A stretch of DNA of 18,577 bases from an uncultured Fastidiosipila sp. (GCA_938014865.1 CALLQJ010000439.1:1-18577), one strand, 5' to 3'. Shown: positions 7,993 through 15,307, numbered from the stretch's first letter. The notes: generated by a model from the sequence alone, not told the origin. Translations and numbers: made by a program.

Positions 7993-8044
7993 TGCCGCCG
8001 GGATCGCTTCTGCGCCGGACGGCCCTTAAAAAGAAAGAGCATTT

Positions 8045-9817
8045 ATGTATCAAGAAGCTTTAAAAAACCTTCCGAAAAAACAAGCCGCGTATCGTCCCTT
8101 TCCGCGTTTCGAAGAGCGGGAAGTCTGGGAACGATTAAGCGAGCAGCGAAAAGAGCGTCTGGCCGAACGCGGCAGGAAAAACCTTCAAGATCCCCTGCCT
8201 GAAATCAGCCGGGCGCTTTGGGACGATTACTTTCTGAGCGGCCGCCGGGCCCCGTTTGAAGCGGTCTACTTTGCCCGGCGAAAGATATTAAACCGCCTCG
8301 TTTTGGCGTACTGCGTCACGCCGGAAGAGCCGCTTTTAAAGCGGATCGAAGAACTGACAGAAAGTCTTCTCCGGGAAGGCAGCTGGTGCCTGCCGCCGCA
8401 TCACCGCTTTTCGGAAAATGAGCCCCTCATGCGGGTTCCCGATCCGCAAAAGCCCGTAATCGATCTTTTTGCCGCCGAAACCGGCGCGCAGCTGGCCGTC
8501 TTGCATTATCTTCTGAATGAAGAGCTGCCGGAAGCGCTGCTTGCGGCAATAGAAAAAGAAATCAAGCAAAGAATCCTCAAGCCATACCTTAATAATTACT
8601 ACTGGTGGATGGGCAAAGAAGGCGAAAAACTCATGAACTGGACGCCCTGGTGTACACAGAACGTCCTGCTTACGGCTTATTTCCTTACAGGCGATATCGC
8701 GCCCTATCTCCCCAAAGCCTGCAAAAGCCTGGACGGCTTTGTCCGAAGCTACGGCGACGACGGCTGCTGTGATGAAGGCGTGCAGTACTACCGCAAAGCC
8801 GCGCTGGCCCTCTGGGGCGCGACGGAGCTCATGGCGTCAATTTATCCGGAAGCTTTCTCCCCGATTTTCTCCGAGCCGAAAATCAAGAATATGGCGCACT
8901 ATATTATAAGAATGTATATAGCAGGTCCCTGGTACTTTAATTTTGCCGACTGCAGCGCCAAGCCGGGTCCCTGCGGAATCGAAGAATATCTTTTCGGACT
9001 GCGCACGGGAGATGCGGAGCTTTCCGGAAAAGCCGGAGCAGACCTCAAAAATCGTGAGCTTTTCCCCGATGAAACCTTGGATATCGGCGGGATCAATCTC
9101 TGGTCGGAACTCCTGACCCTCTTTTACGCCGAAGACGCCATCGCGCAGGCCGCCGAGCCCGGGCCCAAAGAAGATTTCTACTTCCCGAGCACCGGGATTT
9201 TCCTCTGCGAGCGGGGGATCTATAATCTGGCGGTGAAAGCGGGCGACAATGCGGACAGCCACAATCACAACGACACCGGCTCCTTCATTCTCTTTGCCGA
9301 AGGCGAACCGCTCTTCATCGATGTCGGGGTCGAAACCTATTCAGCCAAAACCTTCAGTGCCGAACGCTACGAAATCTGGACCATGCGCAGCAGCTGGCAC
9401 AACCTGCCGGCATTCGGTGCCGTGGAACAAAAGCCCGGCCCTTCGTTCCGGGCAAAAAATATCGAAATTGATTTCCCGGAAATCACGATGGACATTGCCG
9501 ATGCCTACCCGCCGATTGAAGGCCTCAGCTTTTATCAGCGCCGCATAGCACTGAGCGAAGAAGGCATGCGCCTGGAAGATACAACGGATTACCCCGAAGA
9601 AGTCAGCCTGAGTCTGATGTCCGTGCTCCGCCCGGTCCGGGAGGAAGAGGGCATACGCTTCGGCCGCTATCAGCTGGATACGGGAGCGGCAGAACTTTCC
9701 GATATCGACGCCATAGCGATAGAGGATCCGAGACTGCGCCGGGCCTGGCCGGCGCGGCTTTACCGTACACGGCTTCGTTTCAAAAAGCAGGCCGTCCTGA
9801 CGCTCCGAAAGATTTAA
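8045..9817 (+). CDS. Heparinase II/III-family polysaccharide lyase, probably cytoplasmic
   Basis: Probable lyase that cuts uronic-acid glycans by beta-elimination, leaving a 4,5-unsaturated uronate, 590 aa. The N-terminal half resembles the alpha-helical toroid of these lyases, with NNYYWWMGKEGEKLMNWTPW (residues 183 on) and a DEGVQYYRKA segment (243 on) whose Y248/Y249 are candidates for the catalytic tyrosine. The C-terminal beta-sheet domain (heparinase II/III-like) carries the signature DSHNHNDTGSF with H406, N407, H408, N409 and D410. There is no signal peptide, unlike classical secreted heparinases, so it would act on imported oligosaccharides. It follows the response regulator by 52 nt, with only a modest AAAGAG ribosome site. 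Its product would suit the GH88 hydrolase encoded at 1-1149. The exact PL family and substrate (heparan, chondroitin, hyaluronan, alginate) are unresolved. Confidence 0.85.
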   Translation: MYQEALKNLPKKQAAYRPFPRFEEREVWERLSEQRKERLAERGRKNLQDPLPEISRALWDDYFLSGRRAPFEAVYFARRKILNRLVLAYCVTPEEPLLKRIEELTESLLREGSWCLPPHHRFSENEPLMRVPDPQKPVIDLFAAETGAQLAVLHYLLNEELPEALLAAIEKEIKQRILKPYLNNYYWWMGKEGEKLMNWTPWCTQNVLLTAYFLTGDIAPYLPKACKSLDGFVRSYGDDGCCDEGVQYYRKAALALWGATELMASIYPEAFSPIFSEPKIKNMAHYIIRMYIAGPWYFNFADCSAKPGPCGIEEYLFGLRTGDAELSGKAGADLKNRELFPDETLDIGGINLWSELLTLFYAEDAIAQAAEPGPKEDFYFPSTGIFLCERGIYNLAVKAGDNADSHNHNDTGSFILFAEGEPLFIDVGVETYSAKTFSAERYEIWTMRSSWHNLPAFGAVEQKPGPSFRAKNIEIDFPEITMDIADAYPPIEGLSFYQRRIALSEEGMRLEDTTDYPEEVSLSLMSVLRPVREEEGIRFGRYQLDTGAAELSDIDAIAIEDPRLRRAWPARLYRTRLRFKKQAVLTLRKI

Positions 9818-9868
9818 GAAAATTCACGCGGGCATGAAATAAAAATTGCTGCAAATGCAGACAAAAGC

Positions 9869-9898
9869 AAATCGGCTTCTCCTAAAAGAAGCCGATTT
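9869..9898. terminator. Bidirectional intrinsic terminator between lyase and glucuronidase genes
   Basis: A perfect 12-bp stem (AAATCGGCTTCT at 9869-9880, AGAAGCCGATTT at 9887-9898) with a 6-nt loop lies in the 133-nt gap between two convergent genes. The stem itself supplies U at each 3' arm, and short T-rich stretches follow on both strands (ATTAGGCTTT on plus, GCTTTTG on minus). Confidence 0.8.
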
Positions 9899-9950
9899 AT
9901 TAGGCTTTCATTGCTTCAGAACAAGGGATTATCCCGGCCTGAAACAAAGC

Positions 9951-11765
9951 CTATTTTGTCTCGGTCTTATAGCCGAAATTCGGGATGGCCTGCCAGCGCC
10001 GGCGCAGAAGGTGTGCGGCCAGCTTCGGACGGCGGTCCCGGGTGAAGATGCCTTTGCGGTTGCCGCCGACCCGCATCGGGCCCTGGAAGGTATTGAAATC
10101 CGCAAAGTTCCAGATCTGCTCGCCGACGATGAAAGGATAGTCATCAAAAAGCAGATTCAGGCGTTCATAATAGGCCGCCTGGAATTCCTCGCTGAACATT
10201 TCCGGCACCACGCGGTGGAGCCCGGCCACGGCATCCGCTCCGTATTCGGTCAGCATGATCGGCTTAGCCGTTTTTTCCCAAAAGGCCAGCTCGATTTTCC
10301 AGCCGTTCACGGCCGCATCCAGATCCCCGCCCAAGTTATACCAGCCGTAATAGCGGTTCAGGCAGATGACGTCCATTGTACGGGTTGTGATGTCTTTCGT
10401 GTAATCATTCTGGTTGCAGACCAAGGTCACCGGACGGTCCTGAGGATCCGCTTCGTGGGCCAGTTCGTAGAGCGGGCGCCAGTAGGCATAGGCTTCTTCC
10501 GGGTAATGTTCTAAATCCGCTTCGTTGCCTAAGCTCCACATGACGACGGAAGGATGATTTTTATCCCGCTGAATAAGGTCTTTGATCACCTGCCGATGAT
10601 GCGCAGAAGTTCCGAAAGCATAAGGATTTCCGCTGCCTCCCATATTGAGCCCGACGGCCGGCGTTTCATCAATGATGACAATGCCGGCCCGGTCGCAGAG
10701 TTCATACATCTCTTCCGCGTAAGGGTAGTGGCTGGTCCTGAAGGAATTGGCGCCGAGCCAATGAATAAGGTTAACGTCTTTTACATTGAGGCAGAGGTCA
10801 AGGCCGCGGCCCCGGAAAAAGGAATCCTCATGCTTGCCGAAGCCTTTAAAATAAAAAGGCTTGCCGTTGATCAGAAATTCACGGCCCTTTACTTCAACTG
10901 TTCGTATGCCGAAGGGCTCTTCGTAAAGATCTTCTGTATCCCCGGAGGGAAGACGGACCCGGGCCGTATAAAGATAAGGCGTACCGGGATAAGGTTCCCA
11001 AAGTTTAGGATCCGGAATCTTTAAGCGTCCGTTTGCCCCTTCCGCACGGGCAGCAATTTCTCTGTCCGCATCCAGAATTTCCAGAGAAGGGGGTTCTTCG
11101 CCTTCATAAAGAATCTCAAAATCCACTTCCCCGTTAAGCCGGCTCACGAGGGTAATATCCTTGATATAATTTTTCGGCGTCGTATAAAGCGTCACGGGCC
11201 GGAAGATGCCGGCGTAATTAAAGAAATCAAAATTCGGCCGATTCTGCAGCTTTTGTTCCTTCTTGGCCTGTTCAACGCTCGGAATGCCCGCATTGTCCGA
11301 ACCGAAAAAGGCCGCTTCATCCGGATTGTTCCCGACCGGCAGCGTCGAACGGTTCAGGCGGTTATCGGCCGAGACCGTCAGAAGAAAACGCTCCCCCGGC
11401 CGGACCCGCTCCGTGATCTCCGCCTCCAAGGGCAGAAAGCCTCCGCGGTGCTGCAGGATGCATTCCTCGTTGATCCAGACCGTGGCCCGGTGCGCCACGG
11501 CCGCAAAACGCAGCCACAATCGCTGCCCCTGAAGCTTGAGCGGCACTTCAACGCTGCGCTGATAATACGCTTTGCCGTAATGATCCCGGTACTCCGGGCA
11601 GTCCTTCTGATCGTTGTAGCTTGCCGGCACCGCAATCAGATCGGCGTCCTTCAAAAGACCCGGAAAACGGTCTTTTTCGGATAAATCCTCTTGATCCAAT
11701 TGAAAGTTCCAGAGCCCTCCCAGATCCAGGACCTGCCGGGCCCGGTTTTGTTTTACACTTAACAT
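9951..11765 (-). CDS. uidA: Beta-glucuronidase (GH2)
   Basis: Hydrolyses terminal beta-D-glucuronic acid from glycans or glucuronides in the cytoplasm. The 604 aa match the E. coli enzyme (603) in length. Order: sugar-binding jelly-roll domain (LGGLWNFQLD at the N-terminus), immunoglobulin-like domain, then a TIM barrel. The acid/base is E415 in WSLGNEAD and the nucleophile is E507 in LTEYGADAVAGLH. NRYYGWY, VGEQIWNFADF and the uronate-recognising N569-R-K571 in GGNRKGIFTRDRRPK are diagnostic of glucuronidases rather than beta-galactosidases. The frame is open to 11834, but the ATG at 11763-11765 is chosen because it has a perfect AGGAGG 6 nt upstream and matches family N-termini. There is no signal peptide. 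It is a single-gene unit convergent with the lyase gene. With GH88 and the lyase it completes a route for both saturated and unsaturated uronates. Confidence 0.96.
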   Translation of the reverse strand: MLSVKQNRARQVLDLGGLWNFQLDQEDLSEKDRFPGLLKDADLIAVPASYNDQKDCPEYRDHYGKAYYQRSVEVPLKLQGQRLWLRFAAVAHRATVWINEECILQHRGGFLPLEAEITERVRPGERFLLTVSADNRLNRSTLPVGNNPDEAAFFGSDNAGIPSVEQAKKEQKLQNRPNFDFFNYAGIFRPVTLYTTPKNYIKDITLVSRLNGEVDFEILYEGEEPPSLEILDADREIAARAEGANGRLKIPDPKLWEPYPGTPYLYTARVRLPSGDTEDLYEEPFGIRTVEVKGREFLINGKPFYFKGFGKHEDSFFRGRGLDLCLNVKDVNLIHWLGANSFRTSHYPYAEEMYELCDRAGIVIIDETPAVGLNMGGSGNPYAFGTSAHHRQVIKDLIQRDKNHPSVVMWSLGNEADLEHYPEEAYAYWRPLYELAHEADPQDRPVTLVCNQNDYTKDITTRTMDVICLNRYYGWYNLGGDLDAAVNGWKIELAFWEKTAKPIMLTEYGADAVAGLHRVVPEMFSEEFQAAYYERLNLLFDDYPFIVGEQIWNFADFNTFQGPMRVGGNRKGIFTRDRRPKLAAHLLRRRWQAIPNFGYKTETK

Positions 11766-11804
11766 AGATTGCCTCCTAAAGCTTTGTTCTGCGCCTCTTT
11801 TTTT

Positions 11805-11834
11805 ATAGTAAAGCATAGAAGGGCAGAGCGCCAA
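11805..11834 (-). promoter_or_regulatory. Probable promoter of the beta-glucuronidase gene
   Basis: On the minus strand, TTGGCG (11829-11834) and TACTAT (11805-11810) are separated by 18 bp, placing a start site about 33 nt before the ATG. It sits directly downstream of the palindrome at 11861-11879. Confidence 0.45.
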
Positions 11835-11860
11835 AAAATGCCCCCGTTTCCCGCCCGTCC

Positions 11861-11879
11861 GCTCGCCGCTTCGGCGAGC
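11861..11879. promoter_or_regulatory. GC-rich palindrome between divergent promoters, possible operator
   Basis: GCTCGCCG-CTT-CGGCGAGC has perfect 8-bp arms with a 3-bp centre. It lies 27 bp upstream of the glucuronidase -35 and about 57 bp upstream of the -10 of the plus-strand gene. Neither strand has a T tract after it, so it is not an intrinsic terminator. A dimeric repressor site is one explanation. Confidence 0.4.
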
Positions 11880-11932
11880 CTTAAAAGAAAAAATTAATTT
11901 AGCCGTCTTTTAAAACAAAAGCCCGCTCAGTT

Positions 11933-11941
11933 TGTTATGAT
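11933..11941 (+). promoter_or_regulatory. Probable extended -10 promoter for the phospholipase C-like gene
   Basis: TG-T-TATGAT is an extended -10 about 60 nt before the start codon; no good -35 lies 16-18 bp upstream. Confidence 0.4.
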
Positions 11942-11961
11942 CAAGTGTATGGAAAAGCATC

Positions 11962-11985
11962 CTGCCGAAGCCCGGCCTTCGGCAG
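11962..11985 (+). promoter_or_regulatory. Hairpin in the 5' leader of the phospholipase C-like gene
   Basis: CTGCCGAAG and CTTCGGCAG form a perfect 9-bp stem with a 6-nt loop, ending about 6 nt before the ribosome site. No T tract follows. It may stabilise the mRNA or affect translation; no known riboswitch pattern was recognised. Confidence 0.45.
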
Positions 11986-12001
11986 CCAAACGGGAGGTGT
12001 T

Positions 12002-12850
12002 ATGCCGAGTCTTTACACCCATTATCTTTTCGGAACAGAAAGCATAGAAAGCTTTCCCGAAGATCTGAAGTCTGTCGTCGCCGAAGGCGAGCAGCAATTC
12101 CTTTTAGGGCTCCAGGGACCGGACCTCTTCTTTTACGGTTCGATCTTTCATGATGAGAAGGCCCTGGCCTTCGGGAGCCGCCTGCATAATCTTCCCGTTC
12201 ACAAAAGCCTTGAGCAAATGCTCAAGGGCTTTTCTGCCGAAATCGGCAATCCCAAAGGCGCCCTCAGCGCTTCCGCACTCGCTTATATTTTAGGCTATAT
12301 CGGCCACTTCACCCTGGACAGCAGCTGCCATCCTTATGTTTATTCCGTGCAGGAAAATGAAGCGACGCACCTTGCCCTGGAGACGGATTTTGACAATTAC
12401 CTGCTGCGCAAAAAAGGCTGCAAACCACATAAAGTCAAGCTTTATAAGATCTGCTGCCCGGCGGATGTAATCACTATTCTGACGGCGGAAATGGCCTATT
12501 CTGCCTATCAGCCGGAGATTTCCTTGGAATGTGTGGAATCATGCGTCAAGGACCTGCGCTTTGTCCGCCGCCTGATGCGCACCCCAACGGCGCTGCGTTT
12601 CAAATTAGTGAAAGCGGGGATGGAAAGAGCGGGCATCTATGAGCGTTTTTACGGGATGATGACGCCGCCTCCGACCAAGGAAAATCCTTTGAGTCTGAGG
12701 TGGAAGGAGAAGCCGGATGACGCGCTGCAGCAGCTGGAAAAATGTTTTGCCCGAGCCCGGGAACTTTACCCGGAATATATACGAGACTTTATGAAGAGCC
12801 TGGAAAAAGGCGATCCTTGGCCGGAGGCGTTTTACAAAACCTTTGAGTAA
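12002..12850 (+). CDS. Zinc-dependent phospholipase C-like protein
   Basis: 282 aa, resembling the bacterial zinc-dependent phospholipase C fold (all-helical, metal ligands His/Asp/Glu). Candidate ligands are H7 (YTHYLFG), D41 (GPDLFFYG), H62 and H67 (HNLPVH), H102, D106 and H110 (GHFTLDSSCHPYV), and H123 and E127 (HLALETDFD). The HxxxDxxxH and HxxxE spacing is characteristic of the family. There is no signal peptide, unlike secreted alpha-toxin-type enzymes, so it is probably an intracellular housekeeping relative of unknown substrate, often annotated only as 'zinc dependent phospholipase C family'. The ATG at 12002 is chosen over an upstream in-frame ATG at 11945 because GGGAGG lies 4 nt upstream and the earlier start falls in the leader hairpin region. 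It is followed after 30 nt by the MFS gene, so both are likely co-transcribed. No link to glycan use is evident. Confidence 0.8.
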   Translation: MPSLYTHYLFGTESIESFPEDLKSVVAEGEQQFLLGLQGPDLFFYGSIFHDEKALAFGSRLHNLPVHKSLEQMLKGFSAEIGNPKGALSASALAYILGYIGHFTLDSSCHPYVYSVQENEATHLALETDFDNYLLRKKGCKPHKVKLYKICCPADVITILTAEMAYSAYQPEISLECVESCVKDLRFVRRLMRTPTALRFKLVKAGMERAGIYERFYGMMTPPPTKENPLSLRWKEKPDDALQQLEKCFARARELYPEYIRDFMKSLEKGDPWPEAFYKTFE

Positions 12851-12880
12851 ACGCCCCGCAGAGGAGTTAAAGGAGGGAAT

Positions 12881-14224
12881 ATGAGAAGCTCAGATCAAGC
12901 AGCGAAAGAGAAGATAAGCGGCACGGAGCAAGAGAAAACCGCAAAAATGAAGCTTACAGGTTTAGAAAAAAGCTGGATTGCCTACGATATCGGCAATTCA
13001 GCTTTTACTTTGCTCAGCACGACCATTATGCCTTTGTTCTTTAATGCCCTGGCCGATGAGGCCGGCATAACGTCGGACCGCTACCTGGCGTACTGGGGCT
13101 ATGCGACCTCCGTCACGACCGTGATCGTCGCGCTTTTAGGGCCGGTTTTAGGAACCATGGCGGATACCTCGGGCAGCAAGAAAAAAATATTTTTCTCCAT
13201 GGTCGTCATCGGGCTTTTGGCCCTGTTGGCTTTAGCCTTGCCTTTGTCCTGGCTGAGCTTCTTGATTTTCTTTGTGATCGCAAGGGTCGGCTACCAGGCC
13301 AGCCTCGTTTTTTACGATGCGATGCTGACGGATATCACGAGCTATGAGCGCATGGACCGGGTCTCCGGCTACGGTTTTGCCTTAGGCTATATCGCGTCCT
13401 GCGTCCCTTTTATTCTGAGTCTTCTGGTGGTGCTGAATAATAAGCGCATCGGGATCTCGCTGAAAACGGCGATCACGGCGGCCATTATTATCAATGCCGT
13501 CTGGTGGCTGATTTTTACCATTCCGCTGCTGCGCCGCTACGAGCAGCGTTATTTTGTATCCGAAGGGGAGGTGAAGGTGAGCAAAGTCTTTAAAGAGCTT
13601 TTCCATACGACGCAGGAACTGGGACAGGACAAACGCATCCTCTTTTTCCTCCTGGCCTTCTTCTTTTATATTGACGGCGTCTACACCATTATCGATATGG
13701 CGGTGGCCTACGGCAGCTCCATCGGACTGGACGGCGCGATGCTCCTGATCGCTCTTTTGGTTACGCAGATTGTCGCCTTCCCTTTTGCCTTGCTCTTCGG
13801 CTATCTTACGAAGCATTTCAGCAATCATGCCTTGATCACGGTCTGCATTGCGGCCTATACCGGGATCGCGGCCTTTGCTATTCAGCTCGATCAGGTCTGG
13901 GAATTCTGGTTCCTGGCCATTTGCGTGGGCATGTTCCAGGGCGGCATTCAGGCCTTGTCCCGTTCGTATTTCGCACAGCTGATCCCCCGCGAGAAAAGCG
14001 GCAAGTACTTCGGCGTCTACGACATTTTCGGGAAAGGGGCTGCCTTCATGGGGACCACGCTGGTGGCGGCCATTTCGCATGCGACGGGCGATCAGAGCCG
14101 CGGCATCTCCGCCATCGTCTTCCTCTTCATCATCGGCTTTGTGCTTTTCCGTTATCAGGTAAGAATTATGAAATCAAATGTTATGAATACAAAAAATTTT
14201 AGTGACGGTAAAAATAAGTCTTAA
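12881..14224 (+). CDS. UMF1-type MFS transporter (Atg22-like)
   Basis: Major facilitator superfamily membrane protein, 447 aa, with about 12 hydrophobic spans. The segment WIAYDIGNSAFTLLSTTIMP after an about 22-residue polar N-terminus is typical of the UMF1/Atg22-like group, as are GTMADTSGSKKK in the first cytoplasmic loop and FQGGIQALSRSYFAQLIP in the second half. The substrate is unknown in bacteria. AGGAGG precedes the ATG by about 4 nt and supports this start over M23. It follows the phospholipase C-like gene by 30 nt with no promoter seen. Oddity: up to FRYQ the gene has the GC-rich composition of the left part of the window, but the final 21 codons (VRIMKSNVMNTKNF and on) are very AT-rich, as is everything downstream. 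The natural 3' end may have been replaced at a recombination junction. Confidence 0.88.
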   Translation: MRSSDQAAKEKISGTEQEKTAKMKLTGLEKSWIAYDIGNSAFTLLSTTIMPLFFNALADEAGITSDRYLAYWGYATSVTTVIVALLGPVLGTMADTSGSKKKIFFSMVVIGLLALLALALPLSWLSFLIFFVIARVGYQASLVFYDAMLTDITSYERMDRVSGYGFALGYIASCVPFILSLLVVLNNKRIGISLKTAITAAIIINAVWWLIFTIPLLRRYEQRYFVSEGEVKVSKVFKELFHTTQELGQDKRILFFLLAFFFYIDGVYTIIDMAVAYGSSIGLDGAMLLIALLVTQIVAFPFALLFGYLTKHFSNHALITVCIAAYTGIAAFAIQLDQVWEFWFLAICVGMFQGGIQALSRSYFAQLIPREKSGKYFGVYDIFGKGAAFMGTTLVAAISHATGDQSRGISAIVFLFIIGFVLFRYQVRIMKSNVMNTKNFSDGKNKS

Positions 14225-14274
14225 AAAATAAGAGACAGTCAAGTTCAAGTTTTTAATGCAAAAGCAAAATTGAA

Positions 14275-15039
14275 TTATTTTTTTATTATTTTAATTGCTC
14301 TGTTTTTCGAAATAGCTTGCAGTTCATCAGCGTCAGCTTTTTTATCAGTAATTAAATAATCGATGCGATCCAAACACTCATTTGTGAAATGGTATGTTTT
14401 ACCTATTTTAGAGTGATCTGCCATTACCACAAGAGGACCGTGACACTTTCTTATCATTTCAGTATTTATATTAGATTCTTCGTGATAATAAGTGCTCAGG
14501 CCTCCAGTTGCTGAAATGCCGTTTGTTCCCAGAAAACACATATCAGCATTGATAGTTGATAAAAATCGGACTGTTAATTCGCCCGAAAAAGTATATGCCG
14601 TACTATTATATTCTCCTCCGGTAATAATTAATCGGGCATTAGCATCGTCAATCAAATTTACAGTGATGGCGTTATTAGTGACAATGGTGACATTCTTATC
14701 GCAAATTCTGGATATAAATTCATAGGTTGTAGATCCGCCGTTAACGAAAATTAAAGTGCCTTCGGCTACCAAATCCGCAGCCGCTTGTGCTATCAGTTTT
14801 TTTTCATGAACATTTTCCAAAGCTTTTTGTCTAAAACCGGGTATGGAAATATCATCCTGAGGGTAAAGCATTACTGAACCATGCATTCTTTTTACTAATT
14901 TACGACGCTGCAGTTCGTTTAGATCACGTCGCATGGTCACATCTGACACGTCAAAAATTTTACTTAAATTACTCACAGAAACAACAGGATTTGATTCCAA
15001 ATATTTAATTATAGCGTTTAGACGTTGTTGCCTTTTCAT
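14275..15039 (-). CDS. DeoR/GlpR-type sugar-responsive transcription regulator
   Basis: Cytoplasmic regulator, 254 aa, normal length for the family. The N-terminal DeoR helix-turn-helix covers about 1-57 (VSVSNLSKIFDVSDVTMRRDLN, of which VTMRRDLN is the recognition helix signature). The C-terminal sugar-phosphate-sensing domain has FVNGGSTTYEF, TNNAITVNLI, ITGGEYN, LGTNGIS and MADHSKIGK. Family members usually repress a neighbouring sugar operon and are released by a phosphorylated sugar intermediate. The ATG at 15037-15039 is chosen, with AGGGG 8 nt upstream; a TTG codon directly before it could serve instead and adds one residue. It is divergent from the importer 2 operon across 265 nt, so that operon is its likely target. 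It is convergent with the MFS gene (50 nt gap, no clear terminator). AT-rich, unlike genes to the left. Confidence 0.93.
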   Translation of the reverse strand: MKRQQRLNAIIKYLESNPVVSVSNLSKIFDVSDVTMRRDLNELQRRKLVKRMHGSVMLYPQDDISIPGFRQKALENVHEKKLIAQAAADLVAEGTLIFVNGGSTTYEFISRICDKNVTIVTNNAITVNLIDDANARLIITGGEYNSTAYTFSGELTVRFLSTINADMCFLGTNGISATGGLSTYYHEESNINTEMIRKCHGPLVVMADHSKIGKTYHFTNECLDRIDYLITDKKADADELQAISKNRAIKIIKK

Positions 15040-15068
15040 CAATGTTTCCCCTTACATGTATTGACGCA

Positions 15069-15077
15069 ATTATAACA
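15069..15077 (-). promoter_or_regulatory. Extended -10 promoter of the DeoR-type gene
   Basis: On the minus strand TG-T-TATAAT is a perfect extended -10, giving a start site near 15062 and a leader of roughly 23 nt. The nearest TTGATA (15099-15104) is too far for a -35, as expected for an extended -10 promoter. Confidence 0.6.
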
Positions 15078-15202
15078 CGCTTAATAAACCGACTTTTATA
15101 TCAAAGTACCCTCCACAACTTTCACTAAGGGTTTTGCAGACGTTTAAGTGTTTAAAATACGGTTTTTAATAAAAGAGAAATGAACGAAAACGATCTAAAA
15201 TA

Positions 15203-15240
15203 TCGTAAAAGTTATTCGATTTCATAAATAGACTTTACGA
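15203..15240. promoter_or_regulatory. Repeated TCGTAAA/TTTACGA elements, candidate DeoR-type operator
   Basis: TCGTAAA (15203-15209) and its inverse TTTACGA (15234-15240) flank TTCGATTT (15216-15223). A further ACGAAAACGA lies at 15184-15193. The downstream arm overlaps the -35 of the importer 2 promoter. Several half-sites near a promoter suit the oligomeric binding of DeoR-family repressors; binding is inferred. Confidence 0.4.
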
Positions 15241-15257
15241 AATGCACAAGTGTCTAT
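15228..15257. promoter_or_regulatory. Inverted repeat ATAGAC/GTCTAT spanning the importer 2 promoter
   Basis: ATAGAC (15228-15233) and GTCTAT (15252-15257) are perfect 6-bp arms, with a partial inner extension (ACTT/AAGT shifted by two bases). They bracket the -35 and most of the spacer, where a bound repressor would block RNA polymerase. Confidence 0.4.
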
Positions 15258-15262
15258 ATACT
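15234..15262 (+). promoter_or_regulatory. Probable promoter of the importer 2 operon
   Basis: TTTACG (15234-15239, four of six consensus bases) and TATACT (15257-15262, five of six) are separated by 17 bp. The transcript would begin near 15269, about 39 nt before the binding-protein start. Confidence 0.6.
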
Positions 15263-15307
15263 AAAACTACATAGTTTATATATAAAGTACAATAAAGGAG
15301 GAGACAA

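Noticed and set aside
7993..8044. Possible terminator between the response regulator and lyase genes
   Set aside because: A GC-rich bulged hairpin (GCCG CCGG / CCGG A CGGC) can be drawn, but the next bases are CCTTAAAAAG with no T tract, so the genes are treated as one operon.
9846..10514. Plus-strand open frame (222 codons) running from the terminator into the glucuronidase gene
   Set aside because: It begins within the intergenic terminator and overlaps the catalytic part of a clear GH2 gene on the other strand; no motif or ribosome site.
13382..14080. Minus-strand open frame (232 codons) opposite the MFS gene
   Set aside because: It is rich in charged residues with no membrane spans or motifs, and lies entirely inside a convincing 12-span transporter gene. 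A shadow of coding bias.
14140..14170. Attachment site or transposon end at the composition boundary
   Set aside because: I found no tRNA gene, integrase, transposase or terminal inverted repeat near the switch, so no specific insertion mechanism can be claimed.
14225..14274. Possible terminator between the convergent MFS and DeoR-type genes
   Set aside because: The gap is AT-rich with a short repeat of AAGTTCAAG character but no stable stem was found on either strand.
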